The notes under the pieces: generated by a model
Database searches by the model: none
Seen by the model: the letters and a program-made list of their open reading frames with translations, nothing else
Told to the model about the DNA's origin: nothing
DNA from: Sordariomycetes sp. S80-01Y
Lineage: Eukaryota; Ascomycota; Sordariomycetes
Reading direction: 5' to 3'
NCBI GenBank assembly: GCA_037042185.1
Contig: JAXQJY010000023.1
Coordinates: forward strand, 434,001-498,000
Length of the DNA: 64,000 nucleotides
Position numbers and translations under genes: made by a program
In this document: positions 10,496 through 21,618 of the stretch, piece after piece
How the letters are laid out: every line of letters starts with the position of its first letter
Position numbering within the stretch: position 1 is the first letter of the stretch

Positions 10496-13000
10496 TCATA
10501 ACACGTAAACGTAGGTATCCAAATCCTCCACAAACTTCAACAATGGCCTTGAATCCTGAGCCCCGATCCACATCGCAGCTTTATTTGCAACCCACAGCCC
10601 GATCATGACCATATCCTTCTCTTCGATCCAGATCGACTCGGCTTCATCTGTCATGACCAGCTCACTCTGTCGCAGCTGCCAGGACCTGGATGCCGTCAAG
10701 CTCGACTTGTCAAAATACCAGTGCAGTCGTTGACGCTTATACTCGTATTTTAAGAGACCGGCGAGTTGCTCCTTGTCGTTCTCCAGTGCCTCATTGAGCG
10801 CCTCATTGGCCTCTGCTAGTTTGCGCCTTATTCCAGTGTGTTCCCAGAGGATGTCCGTTTCCCACTTTGGCATTAATCGCTCGACTACTATGGACGAACG
10901 ACGGTTGTGCTTCTGATTTAGTGTTTACGAGCATGTAAGATTGCCGTGGATGCTTACCTTCTCCAGCGTGTAATCGATCCCAAATTTATCAAGCGTTTCC
11001 AGATCAAGCGCCAGGGCCGATAAGCGCATAGATTTTGCCTCCTCGATCATTCCACCGCTGTTGAGAAGCAATGTAAAGTTCGGAGACTCAGGTTCTGCAT
11101 CAGTCTGGCGAAGCTCCATTGCATACCAGTACGATTGCTCGACTTCCTCAAGCTTCTTCTTGAGTATTGATATCTGGTGTTGCAACTCGATGGCTTCAAT
11201 GTCGTTACCTTTTTCGTCGAGTTTGCACAATCTTGAACAAGCTCTTTCAGTCATATCTCGCAGTGATCCATCCAGAATGTATAATACTCCTAATGTCAGA
11301 CGCAGGGGTAAAATTCCACGTTTCTCGAAGTATGCCGTTAGGAATTTGTCAAGCTCGACATGGTCAGCGAACCTTTGAGGGTTAAAGGTTTGGTGATCTT
11401 GCCACCGGAAGACTCGAGCGTGAGACATCAGACCGGGTGTCACTATGAATCTAGAATGGCTGACCTCCAATCTCAGGATATCGACAACGGCCATGAGAAC
11501 TGAAATCCAGAACTGGTCTCTCTGGACAAGAAATCCCCAGTCGTCCCAGTTGAGGGTGAGAATAAGTCTTAGGGTTTTCTCTAGGTCCTCCCTCTGAAAT
11601 GCGCAAAAGTGGCTCTTCCATGGTTTGGAGTAGTAGACCCAGGAGCCCAGGGCCGTTAAACCTTTGGATCGAGAAGACAGACTAGATTCGTCGTCATCTT
11701 CAGCACCCGAAAGACGAAGACGAACATCTGCTTCTGCGTCGTTACTCTCTATTGCTTGTTGAATACGTTTCTCATTGGTTGCAGCGTCAACTGGGAGGAA
11801 CTGCAATACCTTTGGCTCGGGGATGCCCAAGCACTGCACCCCTGTACCAACTGAGATAGGGATGTTATCTGACTCCTGGAGAGAATACGCCGGCCAGTTG
11901 TCCGTGAAGTCGACAGGATGATGTAGGGCCTCGAACTGAGGCCCGGGACTTTCCAGTGATATTACTCGCTGTCTCCCCTCTGGCGTCCGTCCACACGGCA
12001 GGAAGCCATGAGCTAGCCAGAAAAGAGTCTGAAGAGAAGAGGTTTCACGTCTTTTCTCGAGGCCTGACCGAAATATCTCCGAAGCCGTATGAGGTACAAA
12101 TGAGATGGAGCTTAGATAGCTCCAAGATCCCTTGTGCCGCCCCAGCTCCTGCATTGTGCCGGTGATTCCGTGAATAGGCCGAGGAGGCTTTTCCAGCGTG
12201 ATCGCTCCGTACGCGCTACGGCGTATGGCCCAGACCGTTTCCCCAGCTCCGGGGCGGCTGTCATAACCAGTGCTGAAACCCGGTGAGCCATCAAACTTCA
12301 TTTTCTCCTCGACATTGACATCAGTTGTTTGCTCTTCGTACTTGGCTTCTTTCCTTGGGAGTCCGAGACGACCAAACGAAACCCGCTCTCCTTCGTCGTC
12401 CCGTCTGATACCCGTGTTTTGCAGAATGCCTTTATCAATGCGTTCTCCGTAGCGGCCCAAGAGACCAAGAAGCAAAATCCAGTGCTTATTAACAACCAAC
12501 GCAGTGCGACTGTTGACGATCTCAAGACTGCCACCAGTCTTAGGGACGCACAACTCCACTAGTCTGTTACTAGTTCCATCGCACACTTCGTACGCCTCAA
12601 TGAGTTCGGCAAACTTTGCCCAACCACTATTCCAGGGCAAGTAATCCCTAGGCTTCAGGACCCATCGTCCAAGGGCGGCACGGAGACTCGGTACCAGTGG
12701 TGCTGTATCTGGCTCGTTGGTGATGTATCCTGGTGAGAGGTTCGGAACGCGAATCCTGCGAAATACCCGTAGGCCCCTGGTAAGGCGGAATCCTCTGGAT
12801 ACGTATTTTTGTTGCTGGTCTTGCACGGCGTTCATCGCGCGGTTCTTGTCGCTCGCTGAAGCTTGCAGTGCCAGAAGCGGACCGACTATTCCAACTAGGG
12901 CGATGATGGCCAGCCCGGCGGCGACCCAGGTGCCGATGTTGCTTGTTAGCTCGACAATGTCTGGGCCATTGCTATCAACCGAGCCGGGGTTAGGCATCAT
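10496..13000 (-). CDS. Membrane-anchored fungal protein of unknown function, 819 aa
   Basis: Two exons, 13000-10958 and 10912-10496, joined over a 45-nt intron. The join LEK|KHNRR keeps frame only with the acceptor just before 10912. One transmembrane helix lies at about residues 22-46 (WVAAGLAIIALVGIVGPLLA), followed by a conserved-looking basic segment (GFRLTRGLRVFRRIRVPNLS). The remaining 700 residues appear soluble, with an internal coiled-coil-like stretch near the end (HQISILKKKLEEVEQSY). It resembles a large family of filamentous-fungal hypothetical proteins, sometimes labelled modin-related; I hold that label loosely. No catalytic motif is visible. It lies head to head with the CorA-like and kinase genes, all fungus-specific families, but nothing in the sequence proves a shared function. 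Confidence 0.8.
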
Positions 13001-15628
13001 GTATCAGAGCTCACGAAGTTGTTTGATCTGTGCCATGCATGAACTGAGATGTAATTTTGCAACGACGAGGGTTTGCGGCACCTATTATGTGTGAGGAGCT
13101 GAATCACGAGCAATACGACGGGCCTGTATGTCAGCATTACTGCTTTGGTGGGCCATTGATCTTTTGCAGGCTGTACTGCTCTACGAACCGACCTGCTTAC
13201 CAATGGAAACCAATGCAATGCCTCAGATTACGGCCACGGATGCAGCCATGCATGCAGCCATGTGGACCAAGGCACAAACCGAACTGGAGACACTGTATCG
13301 GAAAATTAGGAAGAAGGGTGTAATACGTTCGCTGCGTTAAACAGGATTGTGCGTTCGACCGTGGGAACTATATTCAAAAGACAGGCGTAAAGGCTCCATT
13401 AAGCGCTTACCATTACATAATATACTTATAGGAACCGCCTTAATAACTAGCCGAAGTTGTAAGACCTCCAGAACCCATGTATGTAAGAGCTTTTGTTCGT
13501 GTTCCGACTGGCGCAATTCCCGGCACGTCCGTCACTGCCACAATGCAAGCCAACACGACCGCAACCAGACACTTGACCTTAACGAGCCGTAAGCCGAAGT
13601 CTTGAAACTTGATTCAATTGTCAGATGGGTTGATAGACGAGTAACCTCCTGCGGAGAGGGTACGGAAAGACCGACATTCCTCGAATTCTTGGCTGGGCTC
13701 CTCAGAACGCATACTCTTGCCTCGGGATGCCTGCTTTCATGAGGGGCTGCAGTCATTGTTCAAAAGTTCAGAAAATATAGCCCTCGATAAGTCAGGCCCG
13801 CCGGGCCAGTCCCATTTTCAGACCGATCCTCCCTCTATTGTAGAAATGCTCCTTGACTTGGGCGCTGAAAGACTGGTTCCAGAGGCGTTTCATAGAAGGG
13901 GACACGCAGGCGTATTTCTAGTCTGAACGACCCGGTCCGTCTCATACTTCACAAGCTTCCCATCAATTATCAGAATGCGCGCAGCTCATTTCACGTCTCA
14001 AGCACTGGCTGGCCCTTCAATATTACCAGCAGCAGCAATAGCATTCAAATCTTGCGAGGGGCAGTCACCGGCGGAACAAAGCTGGCTTCGATGGGTATGT
14101 TTAGACATGGGCAAAGGCTATATACCAGAAGCTTGTCACGACGATGGGAAGCTCGGGATCATAGTCGAGGGGTTCTAAGAATTGGTCAGGGGGCATTTTG
14201 CAATTGAACAGAAAACTTTGTTAGAGAGGTTGTCCAAGATGCAGAGGAGATCAAAACACACCTGTTCATTAACGAAGAGGAGCTCAGTAGCTCGGGGCTC
14301 GGGAGCCATGAGAGGTGTTCGTCCGTGTGAAGTGCAATCTTGGCTGGAATTCGAGCGGCCCAGGCGTATAACGTGGCCGCCTTCGCAAACCACACCCATA
14401 CAACCTCCACCAACATCGGATGCCTCGAATCATTATGCTCTATTCCCGAGGCTCTCTCTTGAAAGAACGAGCGGCGAGAAAGAATGGGAGTTCGGCGCTT
14501 TTTCCAAGTATTATCGGGCGCATGGTTGTGGTGGCAGTGTCTGTAACACTTGGGGCTGTAGGGCGCCAGCCGCTGCGGTGTCAATCAAACAAATTCACGG
14601 GCTACTTATCTAGAACACATTTGAGTGGCTTAGCTCTGGCCCAAAGAGACCTGACCTTCGGTGATCAGCTGTGCATAGCCTGCTGTCTGGTCTCGGGACG
14701 AATGCGGTGTCGCACTCCTGGGACTCGGAAGCAGACGCCCCAATTGCACATTTAGGTCCAATGATCAAGTGTCCCTAGAGCCTGATCGATATTATACTGG
14801 TATTTTTCCCGAGGGTTGTCGTGCCATGTTGGCTCGGGTCACGGCAGGTCGGAGATGCAACAGCGCCTGAACCTCGCCCGCCTGATAGTCAGATCGTCGA
14901 GTCCGTCTTTTAATGGGTTATCTGCGTAGCTTAAAGAAACTGAATTGTCTTTCAAGAGTCAGAGCTGACCTGACTGTTCGTGATGGGGGCAGGACAAGTG
15001 AAACAATGCTACACCTCATGACATGGCAGGCCACCTCGCACCACCACGCTGGAGGCACTCCGTGCAAAGTGGGCATAACTGTTGGATTACAGGTCAAATA
15101 AACTAAATTTTTGTACTTGATCCACACGAATTTGCATTATGTCTTCGCTGAAGCGCCAACCTTTGAGAACTTTCCATGGTAACCTGTGGCAGAGACCCCC
15201 CTCATAGCTGGCCAGTATCATTGGGTGGGTGGGTTGGCCACTCCATTGGCACAGTGACATATTGCAATATATTATGAGGCTCTGGCTCGTCCTTGACGCC
15301 GTATTGCCGCCCAACGCTGCAGCCAGTATGCATCGTCCCCGCCACTAATCTTCTGGCTCCCGCCACCCGTCCACGAGGCTCGCGAAAGTGCAGGTTTCAT
15401 TCTGCGGCTCATCTCGCGTCACAGACACAACAAGCCCTCCTCCAAAAGATCGAGGCTCTGTGATCATTCCATCTCGTCAGGGTCACGCGGTCCCCCCTTA
15501 GGCTTTTGAGTAGGCTGCTCGCCGTTATTTAATACCTCCGCCCGTGGCGGAGCAAAAGCCATTCCTGCTCTACGAGAGACAGTCAGCATTGGTTCGCTTT
15601 GCCTCGCGCTCTTTAAGCAGTCGAAACT
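13001..15628. other. Gene-poor region, 2.6 kb
   Basis: Short frames on both strands without domain signal. A 70-codon frame at 13128-13340 has a helical, charged end (WTKAQTELETLYRKIRKK) and could be a relict, but nothing supports expression. I see no RNA gene, terminal repeat or transposase. Confidence 0.4.
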
Positions 15629-15925
15629 ATGCCAGAAGCTCGATATCCCGACTACAAACTGTTTCCAGCTGTCTTTCAGGCCTGGCTGCGCCATACATTC
15701 GAGGACGACACCATCAATGTGAAAGTGAGCCTAACTCCTCAAGGCACTAACCACACTTACCCGACACTAACCGGATTTAAAATGCAGTCTGTGAATGGAC
15801 AATTTGTGTTTAACCTTCCCGAAGGCAGGGAGATTAGTGGTGTTTGTTGTGCCCAACCGCCTCGGCGTGCGTCGCTTGCTGCTCACTGTTGGCGTAGGAA
15901 CACGAGTCTGAGATCTTCGCATTAA
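15629..15925 (+). CDS. Possible small protein, unrecognised
   Basis: A 98-codon frame from an ATG at 15629. A plausible 63-nt intron at 15725-15787 (gtgagc...atgcag) is in frame, so the reading continues with or without splicing. Spliced, it reads MPEARYPDYKLFPAVFQAWL, then INVK|SVNGQFVFNLPEGREIS. The first 60 residues have a natural amino-acid make-up with aromatic spacing. The last 25 are Arg/Cys-rich and may be out of the true frame. I do not recognise the family. It may be the start of a truncated gene. Confidence 0.35.
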   Translation: MPEARYPDYKLFPAVFQAWLRHTFEDDTINVKVSLTPQGTNHTYPTLTGFKMQSVNGQFVFNLPEGREISGVCCAQPPRRASLAAHCWRRNTSLRSSH

Positions 15926-16133
15926 GGGGGCTGAGAACTTGGCAGCCAGCGGAAGAGGGTTCCAAATAGATACACAAGCATTGGGCAGGAAAGGGTGCGG
16001 ATAGGAAATTGCCCGTAGGCAGATTCAATAAAACGGAGACGTGATTGCACCACCGTAGATGTTTCAGAGGGTGCTGATCTAGTCAGGCTGCTTCATGAGC
16101 CACCTCCTAATTCAACCGTGTACTGCGAACATG

Positions 16134-16139
16134 TATAAA
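16134..16139 (+). promoter_or_regulatory. TATA-like box before CorA-like gene
   Basis: TATAAA lies 73 bases upstream of the ATG at 16212. The spacing is reasonable for a fungal core promoter with a short leader. No other evidence supports it. Confidence 0.35.
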
Positions 16140-16211
16140 GGTATAATGACCCCTCGATTGAGCTTTGATTACAGCATACTCCTCTGTCTCCCTATATTCA
16201 TTATTTCCACA

Positions 16212-18214
16212 ATGGACGCTCACGATGCCCTCATCGACTGCTGTGACATGTGGAAATGCTATCCTTGTAACCTGCTACGACCGACACGGCTACAGAGCAC
16301 CCTGGAGAACTATCGCCAGCGCCTCGACGAAAGCGAAAAGCGGCTATTCAGTGCAAAATTTGAGGCAATGAGTTTTTTCGAACTTGATGACGGGGAGAAG
16401 TGTGAGCAAGCCGGTTCTCCCACTGCCCGAAATTCATGCTAAAAGACGGCCATTAGCATACGAGGAAACTGCCATAAGTACCAGCGATGCCCTGCAACAA
16501 CACCTTCTACAGAACAAAAAAGATCCCAGATGCCGGGTCATGTATGTGGTACTTTGAATTCTTTCTGGACTGAGATGCTGATTTTGGCCAGCTCCATCGA
16601 GACCATCGATTCTCGGTCCGCTTTGAAATGCTCTCGCGAAAGCTTTCAATATATGCTCTCTTTCCTTCAGGTCCCATCGAGCTTCTTGGATTTCTCTTTT
16701 TCTTTCGGTTTCACGTCTGAGCCCATAGATTATCACTTGACAGGCTTTCAAGGAGACAAAACACTAGGCCTAGTGCAGAATCGCTCGCTGAGAATCCCTC
16801 GTCTTGGTCGTTCAGGTCTTCAACACCAAATGCAGTACCTTTTGCGATCGGTGGAGCGGTCGAGTAGTCATGATGGGTCTACAACTTGGAACATACGGCA
16901 AATGGCCGTATATCACTCTTTTGACCTGGTAAACGGAAGGTCTCTCTGGATCAACATGAAAACAAACAGTCTGATGAGAGAACGGATACAGGAGGCAGCG
17001 GCTGAGTTTCCCCAGCTCAGTTCGACCGCATTGCATGGCCTACCAGGGTGTTTCGCAGCGACTCTGCTAACTCAGCTCATCTACCTGGAATGGTGCGACG
17101 AAAGTTGGAGACCGTGCATCAATGACATTGAGAAGAAGATTCGCGACACTCTCAACAAGGCCAAAACCGCCAGGGTTGACCAGCGATTAGAGTTCAGCGC
17201 CCTTGCGACCGCCAAGAAGACGCTGACATTGCAAAAGTCCGGCAATACGACCATGGACTTCCACGAGAAGCAGCTCAAAAGACAAGGTGGCAGCAAACTT
17301 TGGCAGCGGCTGGCTACAGCCTGTAGAAAGATGCGTGGGAACAGCAACCATCGCTCTAGCACGCCACGTCCTCGAGGCGTTGGGCATGACGCTTGTACGG
17401 ACAATAGCGAATTTTCAAGGCAGCTCGACAGTCTGCAGGCTCTTGAAAACTTCTCTTTGAGCGAAATGCAAAGTCTCCACTACCTGGGCGAGAAGCTGGA
17501 GAGCTTCCGTCTGGTAATGGAGCTCAACCGGCAAACCCTCAGGGACATCAGAGAGCATTACCAGGATCTAGTAGAGAGCGATGGATTCCCGAAAGATATT
17601 AAGGACGGCTGTAAGCAAGAGCTAGCGGATTTCATGCGGCAACTGGAGCGAGTGAGGAAGAGCCTCGAAGTTCGATCAACTCAAGTGAAGTCTCTGATAG
17701 CATGGCTTCAGGACGGCAAGTCGCTGGTAAGGCGTCTCACTGGTATCTTGGATGCGCTCGAGTGCTGACATGATTAGTTCGATGGAATATTACAGTACCG
17801 GAGTGTCCAAGTCAGCCTAATCTTCGCAGAGAGCTCTCAGGTTCAACAAGGCAATATGGAAGATATTGCGCACAAGACAGAAAAGGAGACTATTTCGATG
17901 CACATCATCACTTTTGTCGCGCTCTTCTTCCTCCCAGCGACCTTCATGGCGGTAAGAAAGCATTGCTATGTGCTAGTTACGGTCGCTACGCAGCTGCTGA
18001 CATTGCTTGCTAGGCATTTTTCCAAAGCGGACTCGTTAAGATCAATGAGGATGCGACGAGTCTCAGGGATGCAGTAACGTTTCATAGCAGCGCTTTCGGT
18101 CTGTTTGCCGCCGTCAGCTTTTCCTTGATGTTCTTCACATTTTTCCTATGGGTTACTCTATTCCTATGTCTTTCACGCAGGGCACTGCCGCGGGGCGGAG
18201 ATGATATTGTCTGA
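16212..18214 (+). CDS. CorA-like transporter-domain membrane protein
   Basis: Five exons: 16212-16401, 16457-16541, 16592-17726, 17778-17951 and 18014-18214, all joined with GT-AG signals and exact phase; 594 aa. It matches the fungus-specific CorA-like family along its length: MWKCYPCNLL near the start, FLDFSFSFG, the HSFDLVNGRSLWINMK segment, ECRES-type helices and the C-terminal FDGILQYRSVQVS. Two transmembrane helices close the protein (MHIITFVALFFLPATFMA and FGLFAAVSFSLMFFTFFLWV), the CorA layout of a long cytoplasmic part plus two helices. The canonical Gly-Met-Asn pore signature is absent; AAFFQSG occupies that place, as I expect for this branch. Transport of magnesium is therefore unproven, and many relatives are linked only loosely to signalling or nonself-type gene sets. 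Confidence 0.87.
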
Positions 18215-18742
18215 CCAGGTCTGCCTGGTGTAGGAGGTGTTAGATCCGATCTGAGTCTAGATAATACGCATCCGATTCTCATAACCGCAGACCACCTGTT
18301 GGGCGGCCTGCAAGGCCTCACCGGCGTTCACCAGTGGGGGATGGCTCAGGCTGACACCCATCAAAGACATGCAGCGAGGCAGACACAGGCGGGGGCAAGG
18401 ATGGCCGACCAGGCTGGCTGACCTACCGCCACAGACCTGAGACCTCTAACAGACCCATAGACTGCCAAGAAAATGCCCCCTCACTTCATGGTGACTTTAG
18501 TGAGGCTCTTCAGCCTGTGGCTTGATATGAAGACAGCGAAGGGTGGTGTGGGTGCTAAAGGCGACCAACAAGGCTTCCCGTTGACCGCACCTGAGGACTG
18601 ACGTCCGGTGTGAGCTTTCTCAGCCGAGTCTTCAGCTCTCCCGGTAACTCTCCTACTCTCCCATTTCTTTTCTGTTTCCACCTCTCTACGTATCCTCGCC
18701 ACGACCTGGCCGGCAGATTGCTGTCGCCATTGTTTCGCCGCC
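18215..18742. other. Intergenic (promoter of kinase gene)
   Basis: About 530 bases between two same-strand genes. No coding frame or repeat is evident. Confidence 0.5.
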
Positions 18743-21618
18743 ATGGCCAGCCACTTGATACTCAAATTCCGAGAATTCGTTAGCCATAAACTCCTTGAAG
18801 GCCAAGATGGCCACGGACGCGCCGCTCAATATGTTCCCCTAGGCCGCCTCGAAGAGTACTGGACGGACTATCATGTTCGCGAACTTCTCGACTCTTCCGA
18901 CCCGCCTATAGCAGAAAATGCACGCCAAGTTCGAACGTCATATTTGCGCGTTTTCTCCATTTTGACATACATTGGACAAACCCGCGACATTGTCTTATTT
19001 GTCGCCAGGAGCAGGGATGATCATCAGCTCCCCTTGGACGACCGCTCATACGAGTGGCTGCCAAGTCTCTCCCTATTCTTAGAGACTCAGTGGATGTTCT
19101 GCCCTCTGGAATTTCCTAGGGATGTGGTATGGAAGCGCCAGCTATCGGCTCAGCAGATTTTGCCGGCCACGTTCGTCGACGGGCCGCTCAGGGAAGAGCG
19201 CAGAGGGCAAGGCGCAGCGCGTATTAGAAAAGTACGCCTGCACGCCGCATGTCATGCTTTGAGTGCAGAGGTAGGTTCCTCATCCGCCTATCAGCTATTA
19301 GTCGTCATGGGCAAATACTGATACTGCAAAGGACGATCTATTCGTGTTCAAGATCTACGAGGGAAGAGGTGGAGAGTCCCTTTACACGGCTGAGTCACAG
19401 ATGTATTCCATGCTGGCTCAGTCAGGCGATAACAGCATCACCGGCTTCTACGGGGCCTTCTCATATGAAGAGACTCAGAGAAGGGTCATCGTCCTAGAAT
19501 ATGCAAAAGGGGGCTCTCTGCTGGATTACTTTCGCAATATCAGTCCGCCTGTGCTGCCCGAAGAGTTCGAGATGCTCTGGCGCCGACTGTTGGACCTCAT
19601 GGACGGGCTCCACACGCTCCACAACTTGAACACAGGGAGAGGGTTTGGTGACTCGCAGGTTGCTGGGTGAGCTTCTCACGCGTAATGGCGCAACGGTTGC
19701 TGACATTAGGCAGGGTCCATATGGATATCCAACCGGCCAACATCCTGGTTTTCCCGCTGTCGGATAAATCGCCATTCGATGTTCGTTTCAAGCTCGCCGA
19801 CTTTGGTGTTTCTGCGGCGAGGCGACTCTTGAAAGATGACACCGTGGCGATAAACGAAGAAGAAGGAAACCGCATGTACTGTGAGTGTTTGCTAACGTGT
19901 TTGGCTTGCTGAAGCTTATCAAAATGGCCCAGCTGCCCCGGAGTGCTACCCAAACCAACCGATTCAAGACAGAGTAAAGACCAACGTCTCCACAGCAGCA
20001 GATATTTGGTCCATGGGCGCAGTCTTTAGTGATGTGCTTGCCTGGTCTATACGTGGTGAGCCAGGTCGCGCAGACTATCGATGCAAACGAGAGGAGGCTA
20101 TTGCTGAGCTCAGTCATCTGAAGGCGAGCGGGTTTGATGCCTGCTTCCACAACGGAGTTGACGAGAGGCTCACTGTAGTCGATGACTTTCACGACGAACT
20201 CCTAAAGCTTACCAGGAGGACTGATGTTATATCTCCTAGCATGCATAACGTCATCTTCGACTACATGCTGACGACTCGTCAAAGGCGACTCAATGCAACC
20301 CAAATCAAGGCGCATGCAGAGGCAGGAATCCAAGGAAGGTCTTCGTCAATGCAGACACGACGTAGAACCGCGGACTCTGTCCCATTTACTGGGAGGCCTA
20401 CACATCTACCACAACACCCGAGACACACAAATCGTGGATTCTCGGAGTACCATCAGCGGGGCCTCCCGGAGGGTTTCGCGAGCCAGCCCCTCTGGCTCAC
20501 GGAAGTCAGCACTCATGAAGCGACTTCGCCTATACACGGGCCGAACTTCCAGGAATCACCGAGTGAGGTAGACACAATCCAGAAAGACCACGGGGCTCGC
20601 CCTGTGGCTTCACGGATGGAAAGTCCTAATCCATCCCAACTGGTGTATCGCCCCGTGGATCACAATCGGAGTCCGTCAATGGCGCAACAACCTTCAGCCC
20701 AGCCGATGACAGGTTCAGAAGCTGTTCCAAACAAGGCTGCTACGCCCGGTCAGGGACACGTTTCTGTTGATAATGTATACGCGATGCTACAAAAGAAGCA
20801 CAGCCGGAGGTCCTTCATTGTCAATACATTGAATAGGATTCAGAGTAAACCCGCTGAGGTAATGGGGCTTCCAGGGATGCAGGAAGCTCGGATCAAACTG
20901 CAAAATCGGAAAGGGCGAGATCAGGAACGTTGGCTTTCTCCGGCGTCTTTTGAACGAAGCTAACAAGAACGTAACAGATCATGCTCATCGACAACTTCTC
21001 TTCGATGAGGCCTCACATGGACAAAGTTATCAAGACTGCCAGTGTCATCAGCTACGTGACGAAAGAAGCTGACAAAGACGGCATGGATCTCTACTTCACC
21101 TCCGACACTGTCAACGCCAAGAAGTGCGCCTCGAGCACCGATGTTGAGTCGGAAGTCAATAAGATGAAGATCGTTGATGGAAGATGCGATATGCGAAATT
21201 GCTTGAACAACATCCTGGAACCTGTTCTGGTGCCCAACATGAGGCCCACAAGCATTTACGTGTACACCGATGCGATCTGGGAGCCCGGCACCCCTGAGGT
21301 GGACGATGTCATTAAGACGTGCATCAAGCACCTCGTCGAGTATAGGGAGCGTTCTTCAACGCTCATGATCCAGTTCATTCAATTTGGAGAGGATGTGGAT
21401 GGGACGGAGCGCCTCCGGCATCTCGACGACGATTGCGCGGAGACCCACGAACTCGGGCGTTAGTAAGTAGTCCCATCCTACCCAAGCCGTTTAGGGGATT
21501 CGGGAGCTGACAAGGCTCCAGCGATATCGTCGACACGAAGCACTGCGAGGATCACGTTCCCGACATTGTAATTGGAAGTATCTCCAGAATTGTTGACGAT
21601 AAAGGGGCGTTGAACTGA
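18743..21618 (+). CDS. Protein kinase with C-terminal von Willebrand A domain
   Basis: Exons 18743-19270, 19332-19666, 19714-19880, 19933-20924, 20978-21462 and 21522-21618; 867 aa if all are joined. Kinase domain about 177-460: Lys183 in FVFKIYEG, alpha-C Glu in YTAESQ, catalytic loop HMDIQPAN (D292, N297; the usual Lys is Gln294), DFG at 317-319, and APE at 345-347. A Ser/Pro-rich linker follows, then a vWA domain from about 675 (IMLIDNFSSM). Its metal site is imperfect: D-N-F-S-S has Phe where Ser is expected. The join between GRDQ and IMLID would need an intron that starts GA rather than GT (gaacgt). If it is not spliced, the protein stops at 20963 with 686 aa and lacks the vWA part. The third intron could also end at 19914 (34 nt), adding six residues. 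Kinase plus vWA fusions are fungal proteins of unknown role. Confidence 0.82.

Noticed and set aside
13128-13340. 70-codon frame with a charged helical end
   Set aside because: Too short and isolated; no family and no splice partner found.
19881-19914. 34-nt version of the third kinase-gene intron
   Set aside because: Frame allows it, but 34 nt is very short. The 52-nt version ending at 19932 gives the expected MYSAPEC junction.
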